Assembly: GCA_015064445.1 (NCBI GenBank)
Contig: SVSE01000001.1
Coordinates: 186,001 to 250,000, forward strand
Direction: 5' to 3'
Length of the DNA stretch: 64,000 nt
Source of the DNA: Oscillospiraceae bacterium
GTDB lineage: Bacteria > Bacillota > Clostridia > Oscillospirales > CAG-272
In this document: piece by piece, positions 26,701 to 36,130 of the stretch
Numbering within the stretch: position 1 is the first letter of the stretch
Layout of the letters: each line of letters opens with the position of its first letter
Made by a program: the position numbers and the translations under genes
Notes under the pieces: model-generated
Told to the model about the DNA's origin: nothing
The model's input: only the letters and a program-made list of their open reading frames with translations
Databases searched by the model: none

Positions 26701-28107
26701 GATTACAGCACCAATTTCAGTAATTTTATCGTTCTTTTGAGAAAGACCTGTGGTTTCTATATCAAAAACGCAAAATTCTCCATCAAAGGTTTCATATTTA
26801 TCTCCATATATAGGAAGCGATGTATCGTTTACAAAATATGCCTCCATACCGTAGATAATATTCATTCCAGCCTTTTCTGCTGCAACCATAACAGGTGGAA
26901 AGCCTTGAACATTACCGTGGTCAGTAATAGCAACTGCCTTATGTCCCCAAGCCTTTGCAACCTTTACAATTGTTTCAGGATCGATTGTAGCGTCCATTTG
27001 TGACATTGATGTGTGCAAATGAAGCTCAACGCGCTTTTCAGGGGCGTTATCTGTTCTTTTTATAACATTTATCTTGCTAATGTCAACATATTCAGCAAAG
27101 AGCTCTCCGTCGAAATTATCAATTTTAATATTTCCTCTTATAGCGTAGCCGTTTCCTACGCTAAAAAGAGATTTTACCATTTCCTTTTCATCTGCATCAA
27201 CTACCTTTTTGATATAAATTGATGACAAATTATCAGTAATTCCAAAGCTCAAAGAAAAGCTTTTGCCTCTTTTAATTGGCTTTTCCGTAACCTCAAAAAT
27301 CTCGCCAAGGAATACAACTGAGTGCATATCGCTTCTTAAATTTGCGATAGGAACTATGTTTTCTATATCAAATTCTGCGCCCATTACATACTCAGGGGCT
27401 GATATGTCAAAGCTCAAGGCGCCACACTTAACAATATTGTCCTTGATTTCGGCTGTTGCTACATTTGAGTTAAAGGACATTGATTTCTTGAATTTAGCGC
27501 GCATTTCCTTCTCTTCGGCTTCCTTTTTCGCGCTATCTGCCTTTTTCGAGGCTTGTCCCTTGCTACTTTCCTCAAGCGCCTTTTTAAGCTGTGCCATCAT
27601 ATCATTTTGATAATTAATTTCTGATCTTTCATAGTCCTCTCTTTGAGAGATTACAACCTTCAATTTGAGAAGATATTGATCAAAAATAATTTTTTCAATG
27701 ATTTCATTAGCCTTTCCGTGTCCTAAGAAGTTAATTCCACCTTGAATAAATGGAATTTTTATTTCTATAACATCTCCGTCTCTTGTGGCTGTATAATCAC
27801 CAAAAAATCCCCTTGTGATAGCACCACAAACATAGCTCTCCTCGATAATATCATCAATGCTATCAAGAGAAAAGAGCTCCTTGGGATATTTTGGACATAT
27901 TCTTAATTTATTAAGGCTATAAGCTACCTTTATTTCCTCTTCAAGCGCCAAAAGCATATCGGTACGCACAACATCGCTAAATGACGCATCGATTTGCATT
28001 ATTCGCTTTTCCTTGTCTACTCTTGTAGCTATAACCTCAGCATCCGTCATAATGGAATAAAATCTATTAGACGGGCTATACCTGGGGAATCGTTCAATTA
28101 AATTCAT
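23707..28107 (-). CDS. polC: DNA polymerase III, PolC-type alpha subunit
   Basis: 1466 residues, normal for PolC. Order: N-terminal domains, OB-fold (about 235-340), PHP domain beginning ELHLHTSMSQMDA, an inserted DnaQ-like 3'-5' exonuclease beginning CVFDIETTGLSQ (about 425-590), the rest of PHP, then the polymerase core with zinc-binding cysteines (CPMCRYSEF, CPHCNTKM) and the catalytic PDIDLNFSGD motif, and HhH/tail. It is the main replicative polymerase of low-GC Gram-positives. It is last in the pyrH-frr-uppS-cdsA-dxr-rseP-ispG-polC run, nine bases after ispG. Confidence 0.97.
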   Translation of the reverse strand: MNLIERFPRYSPSNRFYSIMTDAEVIATRVDKEKRIMQIDASFSDVVRTDMLLALEEEIKVAYSLNKLRICPKYPKELFSLDSIDDIIEESYVCGAITRGFFGDYTATRDGDVIEIKIPFIQGGINFLGHGKANEIIEKIIFDQYLLKLKVVISQREDYERSEINYQNDMMAQLKKALEESSKGQASKKADSAKKEAEEKEMRAKFKKSMSFNSNVATAEIKDNIVKCGALSFDISAPEYVMGAEFDIENIVPIANLRSDMHSVVFLGEIFEVTEKPIKRGKSFSLSFGITDNLSSIYIKKVVDADEKEMVKSLFSVGNGYAIRGNIKIDNFDGELFAEYVDISKINVIKRTDNAPEKRVELHLHTSMSQMDATIDPETIVKVAKAWGHKAVAITDHGNVQGFPPVMVAAEKAGMNIIYGMEAYFVNDTSLPIYGDKYETFDGEFCVFDIETTGLSQKNDKITEIGAVILKDGEIIDTYNSLVNPGITISEENIKITGITNEMVANERPIEVVLPEFLSFVGNRILVAHNAKFDTGFIRRECRANNLPFNYTYLDTVGLSRFVNPDLKRHKLDVLAKHYSLGDFNHHRASDDAEMLARILHCMFEKLKNDGVDDTKKMIKAIRINADPLKLDMYHQIILVKNKIGLKNLYKLISNSYLKYYKRRPRILKTELAELREGLIIGSACEAGELFQAIKDNRSEADIEEIADFYDYLEIQPLCNNMFMVDNGDATVEDLKNYNRTIVALGEKLGKPVVATCDAHFLNKEDEIVRKILLSGQKYEDADRDIGLYFRTTEEMLAEFEYLGKEKAYEVVVTNTNKIADMIQYEDIRPFPKGTFTPHMDGAEEDLQKMCWDRAKSMYEFEGKIPDVVANRLDKELTSIIKNGFAVLYIIAQKLVYYSESLGYLVGSRGSVGSSFVATMAGISEVNPLQPHYRCPMCRYSEFITDGSIGSGFDLETKNCPHCNTKMAQDGHDIPFETFLGFYGDKSPDIDLNFSGDVQGKVHKYTEDLFGEENVFRAGTIGGIAEKTAFGYIAKYMDEHEVSVNKAEVSRLVSKCTGIKRTTGQHPGGIVVVPKEYEIYDFCPVQHPADDANSDIVTTHFTFEYLHDTLLKLDELGHDMPTKYKAIENFTNTSVLDVPMNDPKVYELFLSTEPLGGKDLLKDLKCKVGTFGLPEFGTKFVQQMLEDAKPKNFSDLLQISGLSHGTDVWLGNAKDLIDDEICTISNVIGTRDSIMTYLLYKGVEPKHAFQIMEDTRKGKAPKTFTPERVQMLKDHDVPQWYIDSCLKIKYMFPKAHAAAYVISAIRLGWYKVHMPLEFYCAYLSVAPGGFEASMVANGKGEILKQIAELEAKGNEATQKEKEQIVALQLAFECLARNIQFLPVDLMKSDAFKFLPEDGKIRLPFSSIAGIGDNAAEKIAQVRDGGDIFSVEDFQQRSRLSNSVIKTLQDNGVFSNMAETNQISMIF

Positions 28108-28116
28108 TTCTATTCC

Positions 28117-29205
28117 TTATTTTTTATCTATAAAGGTCTTAATCTCCTCAACAAGCACTGAAATAATGCTGTCCTCGGGGATTTTTCTTATAATTTCTCC
28201 ATTTTTAAAAAGTACTGCCTCTCCGTTTCCACCAGCAATACCTAAATCACATTCTCTTGCCTCGCCAGGACCATTTACAACGCATCCCATAAGCGCTACC
28301 TTAATGGTCTTGCCCTTTGTATCAATGCCCCTTGTAGCCTCTTTAAAAGCCTTTGAAAGAGATATAAGATCGATTTTTGTTCTTCCACAGGTAGGACAAG
28401 ATACGATTTTAATAGCCCCACCTCTATTAAATCCAAGAGATGTAAGCAATTCCTTGCCTGCGTATATTTCCTTTACAGGATCTGCTGTAAGGGAAACTCT
28501 TATTGTATCTCCTATTCCATCGCAAAGAAGTGAGCCGATACCTGCAGAGCTTTTTACAAGTCCGCTATAATCATCTCCTGCCTCAGTTACGCCCAAATGA
28601 ATAGGATAATTACAGGATTTTGCAATAATTCTATTAGCTAAAATCATATTTCTTACATCTGACGACTTTACCGAGATAACAATATCATCAAATGCAAATT
28701 TTTCAAGCAGTGATGCGTGATAAAATGCGCTTTCTGCCAGTGCCTCTGGAGTTGGTGCACTATATTTTTGCAAAATGTGCTTTTCAAGAGAGCCACCATT
28801 TACGCCTATACGAATTGGAATACCCTCGCCCTTACAAGCGCTTGCAACATCCTTGATTTTCCACTCTTCTCCTATGTTTCCTGGATTTATTCTTATTTTA
28901 TCTACTCCCATTTTTACACATTCGAGAGCGATTTTATAGTCAAAATGGATATCAGCAACAACAGGTATCGTAATACCTGCCTTTTTTATTTCCTTAATCG
29001 CCTGTGCGCTTTCAACAGTTGGGACAGTAATTCTTACTATATCACAGCCTGCCTCTTGAAGAGCCTTGATTTGAGCGATTGTAGCATTAAAATCAAGAGT
29101 GTCGGTATTAGTCATAGACTGAATTAAAATATCAGAGCTACCACCGATTGTCAAATCCTTGATTTTAACCTCTTTTGTGTTGCGTCTTATCTCGTTATAA
29201 CTCAT
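28117..29205 (-). CDS. ispG: 4-hydroxy-3-methylbut-2-enyl diphosphate synthase (flavodoxin)
   Basis: 362 residues. TIM barrel with VTVPTVESAQAIKEI and HFDYKIAL, and a C-terminal 4Fe-4S domain with SCPTCGRT and MGCVVNGPGEAREC. It carries out the reductive ring opening of MEcPP in the MEP pathway and is oxygen-sensitive. Between rseP and polC as in many Clostridia. The other MEP genes ispD, ispF and dxr are also in the window. Confidence 0.96.
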   Translation of the reverse strand: MSYNEIRRNTKEVKIKDLTIGGSSDILIQSMTNTDTLDFNATIAQIKALQEAGCDIVRITVPTVESAQAIKEIKKAGITIPVVADIHFDYKIALECVKMGVDKIRINPGNIGEEWKIKDVASACKGEGIPIRIGVNGGSLEKHILQKYSAPTPEALAESAFYHASLLEKFAFDDIVISVKSSDVRNMILANRIIAKSCNYPIHLGVTEAGDDYSGLVKSSAGIGSLLCDGIGDTIRVSLTADPVKEIYAGKELLTSLGFNRGGAIKIVSCPTCGRTKIDLISLSKAFKEATRGIDTKGKTIKVALMGCVVNGPGEARECDLGIAGGNGEAVLFKNGEIIRKIPEDSIISVLVEEIKTFIDKK

Positions 29206-29213
29206 TTTTTCCT

Positions 29214-30242
29214 CTATTTGAAAAGATAAATAATGTCCTTTGCAGAAACTAAAAGTGCAATTAGCATCAAAACAGCAAAGCCTGCGCCCTTTATTGCTCC
29301 CTCAACTCTTGGTGGAAGCTTTTTCTTCGTAATCATCTCTACCAAAAGCAAAAGAAGTGATCCACCGTCTAATGCGGGGATTGGTAAAAGATTGAATACA
29401 CCTAAATTCATTGCTATAACTGCAATCATATAAAATAGCGAATATGGACCTGTTTTTGCAGCATCTGTAATAGCACCAGTTACTCCAATAGGCCCAGAAA
29501 CCTGTTCTACTCCATATCTACCACTTATAAGGTCAAAAAGTGACTCCCAAATCATCTTAACAGTAGATTTACAAGTGAAAAATGCATTTTTTACAACTGT
29601 AGAAAATGTTTTGTTCTCTGGTAAAACACTAAAATCAGGAGCTCCAAAAACAATGCCCTGAGATGTTACCTGTGGGAATTGAACGTCATAAAAAACTATC
29701 TTCTCAGAGCCACGCTTAACAGTTATAGAAACGGGCTTATATCCATTTCTCATAATTTCATAGCCAAGCTCACTTGAGGTGTGGACCCTTGAAGAGTTAA
29801 TTTTTATGATTTCATCGCCTATTTGTAATCCTGCCTGCTCTGTTTTTGCGCCCTCTGCAAAGCGACTTACGGTTGTAGAGCCAAATTCAGAGTGCGTTGT
29901 CATAAGAATTGTAATAATTATTATTCCAACTATCAAATTCATAACTGCGCCAGCTATAACTATTATAAATCTCTGCCAAGCAGGCTTTTTGTTGAAGGCA
30001 TTAGGATTATCACTTTCCTCTTCCTCGCCTACCATAGCAACAAATCCGCCTATAGGAAAGGCTCTAAGAGAGTAATCTACTCCGTCCTTGCCCTTTTTTG
30101 AAAAGATTTTAGGGCCCATTCCGATAGAAAACTCGGTTATAGCAACACCAAATTTTTTAGCGAACAAGAAGTGCCCTAATTCGTGAATGAATATCAGAAA
30201 GCCAAATGTAAAAATAGCTATCAGGATATACAAAACTACCAT
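29214..30242 (-). CDS. rseP: RseP/RasP family site-2 metalloprotease
   Basis: 342 residues. The HExxH zinc site is FIHELGHFLFAKKFG at about 18-32, a PDZ domain covers about 110-190 (AEGAKTEQAGLQIGDEIIKINSSRVHT), and the third catalytic motif is LLPIPALDGG. Four membrane segments. It cleaves membrane proteins within the bilayer, classically anti-sigma factors and remnant signal peptides. It lies between dxr and ispG, the conserved position. Confidence 0.94.
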   Translation of the reverse strand: MVVLYILIAIFTFGFLIFIHELGHFLFAKKFGVAITEFSIGMGPKIFSKKGKDGVDYSLRAFPIGGFVAMVGEEEESDNPNAFNKKPAWQRFIIVIAGAVMNLIVGIIIITILMTTHSEFGSTTVSRFAEGAKTEQAGLQIGDEIIKINSSRVHTSSELGYEIMRNGYKPVSITVKRGSEKIVFYDVQFPQVTSQGIVFGAPDFSVLPENKTFSTVVKNAFFTCKSTVKMIWESLFDLISGRYGVEQVSGPIGVTGAITDAAKTGPYSLFYMIAVIAMNLGVFNLLPIPALDGGSLLLLLVEMITKKKLPPRVEGAIKGAGFAVLMLIALLVSAKDIIYLFK

Positions 30243-30255
30243 TTTTTACCTCGTT

Positions 30256-31425
30256 TTAATATTTATACGAAGCTGATATATACTCTTTTGTCTTAATTCT
30301 CGCTTCCCTGTCAGCATTTCTTATATCATCAAGAGTTGGATCTTTAATGTTATTGAAATTGCGAACCATATGAGAAACTGTATCAAAAATGTCAGTAAAC
30401 TTGATTTTTCCCTTTAAAAACGCATCTACTGCAATCTCATCAGAGGCATTTAATACCGCAGGAATTACTCCGTCCTCGTTAACAGCATAATAAGCAAGAG
30501 AAAGAAGTGAAAATGTATCAAAATCAGGCTCTTCAAAGGTTAGAGTTGCTAATTTGGCAAAATCAAGCGAGCTCGAAAGAGGCTCTTGCCTTTGAGGATA
30601 TGTAATTGCGTATTGAATACAGGTCCTCATATCAGGAGTGCCCATTTGAGCTATAACACTATTATCAATATATTCGACTGCTGAGTGCATTATACTTTGA
30701 GGATGAACAACAACCTGCACTTGCTCTGGCTTTACATCAAAAAGCCTTACTGCCTCGATTACCTCAAAGCCCTTGTTCATAAGAGACGCGCTATCTACGG
30801 TTATTTTAGGCCCCATTTTCCATGTTGGATGCTTTAGGGCGTCCTCTGCTGTAAGCCCCACAAGCTCACCTCTTTTTTTGCCTCTAAATGGTCCGCCAGA
30901 TGATGTAAGAATAATTTTCTTTATCTTATTACCATTTGCACCTTGAAGGCATTGAAAAATAGCACTGTGCTCGCTATCAACTGGGACAAGCTGAGAATTG
31001 CTCTTCTTGATTTCATCGAAAAGGAATTTATGTGCAACAACTATTGCCTCCTTATTGGACATAGCAATTCTTTTTCCACTCTTAGCAAGAGCAATTGCAG
31101 GATAAAGACCTGCAAAGCCAGAGATAGCATTAACTGCGACCTCTGCATCACACTCGCAAATAGCATCTAAAAGGCTATTTTCTCCAGAATAAATGCGTAT
31201 ATCGGTATCGAACAAGCGTAACTTAAGCTCTTTTGCGCTATTTTCGTTCGAAACAACGCACATTTTTGGCTTCAAGAGTCTTGCTTGACGCTCTAACTCA
31301 TCTATATTAGAATTTGCGCTTAAAAGCTCTACCTTGGCGCCTATATTTTGAGCAACCTCTACGCTCTGCTTTCCAACAGAGCCGGTCGAGCCTAAAATTG
31401 CGATTTTTTTAATAGTATTTTCCAT
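30256..31425 (-). CDS. dxr: 1-deoxy-D-xylulose 5-phosphate reductoisomerase
   Basis: 389 residues. NADPH-binding ILGSTGSVGKQSVEV at the N-terminus, ISGFAGLYPAIALAKSGKRIAMSNKEAIV, the metal and substrate segment VPVDSEHSAIFQCLQG, LTSSGGPFRGKK, and the conserved MNKGFEVIEA. It converts DXP to MEP, the committed step of the isoprenoid route. Two bases from cdsA. Confidence 0.96.
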   Translation of the reverse strand: MENTIKKIAILGSTGSVGKQSVEVAQNIGAKVELLSANSNIDELERQARLLKPKMCVVSNENSAKELKLRLFDTDIRIYSGENSLLDAICECDAEVAVNAISGFAGLYPAIALAKSGKRIAMSNKEAIVVAHKFLFDEIKKSNSQLVPVDSEHSAIFQCLQGANGNKIKKIILTSSGGPFRGKKRGELVGLTAEDALKHPTWKMGPKITVDSASLMNKGFEVIEAVRLFDVKPEQVQVVVHPQSIMHSAVEYIDNSVIAQMGTPDMRTCIQYAITYPQRQEPLSSSLDFAKLATLTFEEPDFDTFSLLSLAYYAVNEDGVIPAVLNASDEIAVDAFLKGKIKFTDIFDTVSHMVRNFNNIKDPTLDDIRNADREARIKTKEYISASYKY

Positions 31426-31427
31426 AA

Positions 31428-32255
31428 TTAAAACATTCCAGCAACTGTAAATACAATATAAGTAACAGGTGCAACAAGCATTACGCTATCAAAACGGTCA
31501 ATTACTCCACCATGGCCTGGGAAAAGTCTTCCGTAATCCTTAATGTCATACTGTCTTTTGATTGCAGATGCAATGAGATCTCCTATTTGAGAAATAATTG
31601 ATGCAAAGAATCCCAAAATTATAAGTGTCACATATGAAAGATGAACCTTATCGCCCCAGAATTTATTTACAATGAAGCAATAAAGCGCAAATGCACCTAT
31701 TGTGAAAATAATTCCACCGATTGAGCCCTCTATTGTCTTTTTAGGACTAATGTCTGGAATAAGCTTGTGCTTGCCAAGGAATCTTCCTGTAAAATAAGCA
31801 AAGGTATCGCATACCCAAGCACCAAGAAATACAAGCAAATAGATATATTTTCCAGCTGACATATATCTTACGCACAAAATTGATGAGAAGCATCCAACAA
31901 CATACACAAAAAGTGCATAAAGTGTGGTTACATCAGAGATTTTTTCTTTATTTTTACCAAACATAACATATGCAAAGCTATAAATAAGCATAAAAAATAT
32001 GGAAATCATAGCAAGCATAAAGAAATGTGATTGCTTTAAAAGATAAAATCTTGACATTGGAATAAGTCCCGCCAAAATATACATAGGGATTACCAAAACC
32101 CATTTTTTGTGCTGTCCTACGCACTTTGCAACCTCATAAACACCGATTACTGAAAGGGCTGAAATTGCTATTGGGAATACAATATAATCCGAAAAGATGC
32201 AAATAGGTATGAAAATCGCTATTGCAACTATTGCAGTTATAATTCTCTTTAACAT
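31428..32255 (-). CDS. cdsA: Phosphatidate cytidylyltransferase
   Basis: 275 residues with about eight membrane segments and the full family signature near the C-terminus: S-x2-KR-x4-KD followed by GRLFPGHGGVIDRFDS. It makes CDP-diacylglycerol from phosphatidate and CTP for phospholipid synthesis. Between uppS and dxr as expected. Confidence 0.95.
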   Translation of the reverse strand: MLKRIITAIVAIAIFIPICIFSDYIVFPIAISALSVIGVYEVAKCVGQHKKWVLVIPMYILAGLIPMSRFYLLKQSHFFMLAMISIFFMLIYSFAYVMFGKNKEKISDVTTLYALFVYVVGCFSSILCVRYMSAGKYIYLLVFLGAWVCDTFAYFTGRFLGKHKLIPDISPKKTIEGSIGGIIFTIGAFALYCFIVNKFWGDKVHLSYVTLIILGFFASIISQIGDLIASAIKRQYDIKDYGRLFPGHGGVIDRFDSVMLVAPVTYIVFTVAGMF

Positions 32256-32264
32256 AGTCTCTCC

Positions 32265-32972
32265 TTATATCCCACCGAAGTTTCTTTTTCTCTTATAAAA
32301 GCTCTTTACTGCCTTATGAAGCTCCCTTTCATCAAAATCGGGCCACAAAACATCTGTAAAGTAGAATTCAGAATACGCACATTGCCACAAAAGGAAGTTT
32401 GATATTCTACATTCGTTTGCAGTTCTTACTATAAGATCTGGATCCTTTGAATCTCTTGTATAGAGATGCTCAGATATATCATTTTCTGTAATTGAAGTCT
32501 TACCAAGTGAAGCGAGCTCATTAAATGCGGTTACAAGCTCTGCACGACCACCATAATTAAAAGCAATGTTAAGAGTGTATTCTCTATCAACTGACTCGCG
32601 CTCTAATTTTTCCATTCTAATACGAAGATCCTCGTTCAAAACGGATTTGTCGCCTAAAAATACATATCTTGTGCCCTTTTCGTCCTCGGCGCGATCAATA
32701 TAATTACTTAAAAGCTCCATTATCGCATCAATTTCTTCCTTTGGACGCTTCCAGTTCTCAGTAGAAAATGCATATACTGTAACTGTCTTAATACCGATTT
32801 TGGAGCATTCTCTTACGATTTTTTCAAAAGCAATAGCTCCTTGTCTATGCCCCATCCTTCTCGGCAAGGCACGAGCCTTAGCCCATCTGCCATTACCATC
32901 CATTATAAAAGCGATATGCGACAAGGACTCGTCTACACGAAGCTCCTCTTTTTTCTTGTTTTTAAAAAGCAT
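32265..32972 (-). CDS. uppS: Undecaprenyl diphosphate synthase (isoprenyl transferase)
   Basis: 235 residues. The cis-prenyltransferase signature HIAFIMDGNGRWAKARALPR is at about 20-40, followed by GHRQG, AFSTENWKRPKEE, and the C-terminal DPDLIVRTANECRISNFLLW with DVLWPDF. It extends farnesyl-PP to the C55 lipid carrier for cell wall synthesis. GGTGATAAT precedes the ATG. Its product depends on the MEP genes in the same run. Confidence 0.96.
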   Translation of the reverse strand: MLFKNKKKEELRVDESLSHIAFIMDGNGRWAKARALPRRMGHRQGAIAFEKIVRECSKIGIKTVTVYAFSTENWKRPKEEIDAIMELLSNYIDRAEDEKGTRYVFLGDKSVLNEDLRIRMEKLERESVDREYTLNIAFNYGGRAELVTAFNELASLGKTSITENDISEHLYTRDSKDPDLIVRTANECRISNFLLWQCAYSEFYFTDVLWPDFDERELHKAVKSFYKRKRNFGGI

Positions 32973-33019
32973 ATTATCACCATAGCGAATAAAAGACCAC
33001 GGAAAGTGGTCTTTTTCGA

Positions 33020-33574
33020 TTATATTTCCATAATTTCTTTTTCTTTTGAAGCAGTAATTACATCGATTTCCTTGATGTACTTATCTGTAAGATCCTGAAC
33101 TGACTTTTCGGAGGCCTTTTGCTCATCCTCTGTCATTTCATTATTCTTTTTCATATCCTTAGCTGCATCAATCGCATCACGACGAATGTTTCTGATAGCA
33201 ACCTTTGCATCCTCGCCAAGCTTTGAAACCTGCTTCTTAAGCTCTTTTCTGCGATCCTCAGTAAGCTGTGGGAACGAAAGTCTTATAACCTTACCGTCAT
33301 TTGCAGGTGTAATTCCGATATCAGAAGCCAAAATAGCCTTTTCAATACCTTTAAGAGTTGTAGAATCCCAAGGCTGAATAACGATTGTTCTTGCATCTGG
33401 ACAAGAAACTGAACCGATTTGGTTAACAGGTGTAGGTGTTCCGTAATAATCAACCATTACTCTTGAAAGAATGTTAGGATTTGCTCTGCCTGCACGAACT
33501 GTATCAAGCTCGTTCTTATAAGCCTCAATAGACTTTTGCATTTTTGCTTCAAACTGTTTAGTGTCGAGTTTCAT
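33020..33574 (-). CDS. frr: Ribosome recycling factor
   Basis: 184 residues, the exact family length. Recognisable parts: TVRAGRANPNILSRVMVDYYGTPTPVNQ, IQPWDSTTLKGIEKAIL, and the C-terminal helix VQDLTDKYIKEID. With EF-G it splits post-termination ribosomes. AAAGGAG precedes the ATG. Two bases after pyrH. Confidence 0.97.
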   Translation of the reverse strand: MKLDTKQFEAKMQKSIEAYKNELDTVRAGRANPNILSRVMVDYYGTPTPVNQIGSVSCPDARTIVIQPWDSTTLKGIEKAILASDIGITPANDGKVIRLSFPQLTEDRRKELKKQVSKLGEDAKVAIRNIRRDAIDAAKDMKKNNEMTEDEQKASEKSVQDLTDKYIKEIDVITASKEKEIMEI

Positions 33575-33576
33575 AA

Positions 33577-34296
33577 TTATTCTCCTTTTACTACGGTGCC
33601 CATTTTTGCACCCATTATTACATTGTAGATATTTTCTGATTTATCAAGACCGAAAACATGGATTGGAAGATTGTTTTCCATTGCAAACGATGTCGCTGTT
33701 GAATCCATAGCAGCAAGACCTCTCGCAAGAATCTCCTTATAAGTAATTTCTGAAATTTTTTGAGCGCTTGGATCCTTTCTTGGATCTGCAGTATAAATAG
33801 CGTCGATATTTTTAGCCATAAGAACTATATCAGCACCGATTTCCTTCGCCCTAACAACTGCTGCTGTGTCAGTTGATACACAAGGAATTCCAAGTCCAGC
33901 ACCGAAGATAACAACCTTACCAGAATCTAATGCTTGAATTGCTTTATCCCTCACAAATGGCTCCGCAAACGCCTTCATTTCAACAGCTGTCATAACAACA
34001 GCATCAACTCCACATCTAATAAGAGTTTCTTGAACAGCAACTGCGTTTATACAGGTGGCAATCATTCCCATATGGTCAGCCTTAATTCTGTCCATATCTC
34101 CACCACTTCTTCCACGCCAAATGTTACCTGCGCCAACGATGATTCCGATTTGAACTCCCTCATTTATGCATTTTTTGATAACTGAAGCAATTTCCTCGAT
34201 GTAATTAAAGTTTAAAATTCCGTCCTTGCCGGCAGAAATAGCCTCTCCCGAGAGTTTAAGCAAGACTCTTTTGTAAACTGGCTTTTCGTTTTTCAC
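33577..34296 (-). CDS. pyrH: UMP kinase
   Basis: 239 residues, amino acid kinase fold: RVLLKLSGEAI, IGIIVGAGNIWRG, DHMGMIATCINA and DTAAVVRAKEIGADI. It phosphorylates UMP to UDP. The start is a GTG at 34296, preceded by AGGAG at good spacing. It opens the long run to polC and has its own promoter. Confidence 0.96.
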   Translation of the reverse strand: MKNEKPVYKRVLLKLSGEAISAGKDGILNFNYIEEIASVIKKCINEGVQIGIIVGAGNIWRGRSGGDMDRIKADHMGMIATCINAVAVQETLIRCGVDAVVMTAVEMKAFAEPFVRDKAIQALDSGKVVIFGAGLGIPCVSTDTAAVVRAKEIGADIVLMAKNIDAIYTADPRKDPSAQKISEITYKEILARGLAAMDSTATSFAMENNLPIHVFGLDKSENIYNVIMGAKMGTVVKGE

Positions 34297-34332
34297 GAGC
34301 GTACTCCTATTTCATAAATACTTATTATATTA

Positions 34333-34361
34333 ATAATACTATATATTTTTGATTTTGTAAA
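34333..34361 (-). promoter_or_regulatory. Sigma-A promoter of the pyrH-polC operon
   Basis: TTTACA (34356-34361), spacer 17, TATTAT (34333-34338) on the minus strand, downstream of the tsf terminator. Confidence 0.65.
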
Positions 34362-34392
34362 TAGCAATATTGAAAATTTTTTCTTATATTTA

Positions 34393-34422
34393 CAAAAAAC
34401 CGACAGTTTCCTGTCGGTTTTG
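34393..34422 (-). terminator. Rho-independent terminator after tsf
   Basis: AAAACCGACAG, four-base loop, CTGTCGGTTTT with T-run on the minus strand, nine bases past the tsf stop. It separates rpsB-tsf from pyrH. Confidence 0.9.
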
Positions 34423-34430
34423 AGTTGTTT

Positions 34431-35363
34431 TTATTTACCGTTAACCATCTTTTCGATTTCAGCAGCAAAGTCCTCTTCCTTCTTCTGAAGACCTTCGCCT
34501 CTTTCGAACATACAAAAATCAACGATTTCGATGTTTCCGCCAAGCTCCTTAGCAGTAGCCTTAACATATTCGCCAACTGAAAGCTTGTCGTCCTTTACAT
34601 ATGGCTGTTCAACCAAGCAGCTTCTCTCATAGAACTTGCCGATCTTACCAAAAATCATCTTTTCAAGGATATTTTCAGGCTTGTTAGCATTCTTTGGATC
34701 GTTCTTAAGCTGAGCCAAGATGATTTCCTTCTCCTCAGCCAAAACATCAGCTGGAACTGATTCTCTGTTGAGATAAGGAACAGGCATGCCTGCAACCTGA
34801 AGAGCGATATTCTTTGAGAATTCTGCAAATGCATCTGTATCAGCAATAGCATCATCAGCGTTAAACTTAACAATAACACCTGTAGTGCCCTTGCCGTGAA
34901 TGTAAGAAGACAATACACCGTCAACGATTACGAAACGACGAATGTTCATGTTCTCACCGATGGTTTGAACCATTTCAATACGCTTCTCTTCAACAGTCAT
35001 ATTATCGTTATATGCCTTTGTAAGAAGCTCTTCAACTGTAGCAGGTCTATACTTAAGTATAGCCTTGAGGATTCCCTGAACGAATTCAAGGAACAAAGCG
35101 TTCTTTGCAACGAAGTCTGTTTCAGCGTTAACCTCGATCATTGCAGCGCTTCTCTTGTCATCAGCAACAAGGATATCAACAACACCCTCAGATGCAATAC
35201 GAGATGCCTTCTTTGCTGCAACTGCGAGACCCTTCTCACGAAGAACCTTTACTGCTTCATCAAAATTACCGTCTGTTTCAGTAAGTGCCTTCTTGCACTC
35301 CATCATACCACAACCGGTCTTAGTTCTAAGGTCTTGAACCATTTTTGCTGTAATAGCTGCCAT
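34431..35363 (-). CDS. tsf: Elongation factor Ts
   Basis: 310 residues. N-terminal UBA-like helices with VQDLRTKTGCGMMECKKALTE, the core with EVNAETDFVAKN, and two dimerisation subdomains. It exchanges GDP on EF-Tu. Cotranscribed with rpsB across a 29-base gap that holds a GGAGG site. Confidence 0.97.
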   Translation of the reverse strand: MAAITAKMVQDLRTKTGCGMMECKKALTETDGNFDEAVKVLREKGLAVAAKKASRIASEGVVDILVADDKRSAAMIEVNAETDFVAKNALFLEFVQGILKAILKYRPATVEELLTKAYNDNMTVEEKRIEMVQTIGENMNIRRFVIVDGVLSSYIHGKGTTGVIVKFNADDAIADTDAFAEFSKNIALQVAGMPVPYLNRESVPADVLAEEKEIILAQLKNDPKNANKPENILEKMIFGKIGKFYERSCLVEQPYVKDDKLSVGEYVKATAKELGGNIEIVDFCMFERGEGLQKKEEDFAAEIEKMVNGK

Positions 35364-35392
35364 TTTTATTTCCTCCGTGTTCTAAATCTAAA

Positions 35393-36130
35393 TTATTCAG
35401 CGTCTACTGCCTCAGCTTCAGCCTCTGCCTCAGCCTCAACAGGAGTTTCACCCTGCTTGCCCTCGATTACTGCATCAGCGATAGCAGCAGCGATAAGCTT
35501 GATTGCACGGATAGCGTCATCGTTACCAGGAATGATGTAATCTGCATCGTCAGGATCACAGTTAGTGTCAACGATAGCGATTACAGGAATACCGAGTCTC
35601 TTTGCTTCGAGAACTGCGTTGTGCTCCTTCTTTGTATCTACGATAAAGATAGCAGATGGGAGCTCTGTCATTGTCTTGATACCACCAAGGTTCTTTTCAA
35701 GGTCTGCCATTTCCTTTGTGAGACCTGCAACCTCTTTCTTTGGAAGAAGATCGAATGTTCCGTCCTCCTTCATCTTTTCGAGCTGTTCAAGACGAGCGAT
35801 GCTCTTCTTAATTGTTTTGAAGTTTGTGAGCATTCCGCCGAGCCAACGAACGTTTACATAGTACATACCGCAACGCTGTGCTTCCTCACGGATAGCATCA
35901 GTAGCCTGCTTCTTTGTACCTACGAAAAGAATGCTACCACCTTCTGTTGAGATGTCACGAGCAAACATATACGCCTCTTCAAACTTCTTTGCAGTCTTCT
36001 GAAGGTCGATGATGTAGATGCCGTTTCTTTCTGTGAAGATGTACTCTGCCATCTTAGGGTTCCATCTTCTTGTGTGGTGTCCGAAGTGAACACCTGCTTC
36101 AAGCAATTGCTTAATTGAGATTACTGACAT
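35393..36130 (-). CDS. rpsB: 30S ribosomal protein S2
   Basis: 245 residues. It begins [24 protein letters not shown] and contains [29 protein letters not shown] and [21 protein letters not shown]. The tail is an acidic Glu/Ala repeat ([15 protein letters not shown]). It is needed for late 30S assembly and binding of S1 or mRNA. It has a strong promoter and a structured leader, which suggests autoregulation. Confidence 0.97.
   Translation of the reverse strand: MSVISIKQLLEAGVHFGHHTRRWNPKMAEYIFTERNGIYIIDLQKTAKKFEEAYMFARDISTEGGSILFVGTKKQATDAIREEAQRCGMYYVNVRWLGGMLTNFKTIKKSIARLEQLEKMKEDGTFDLLPKKEVAGLTKEMADLEKNLGGIKTMTELPSAIFIVDTKKEHNAVLEAKRLGIPVIAIVDTNCDPDDADYIIPGNDDAIRAIKLIAAAIADAVIEGKQGETPVEAEAEAEAEAVDAE

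Noticed and set aside
35393-35460. Repeat-like GCCTCAGCCTCTGC tract in the rpsB 3' end as a tandem repeat
   Set aside because: It encodes the acidic Glu/Ala tail common in S2 proteins. The repetition follows from codon use.
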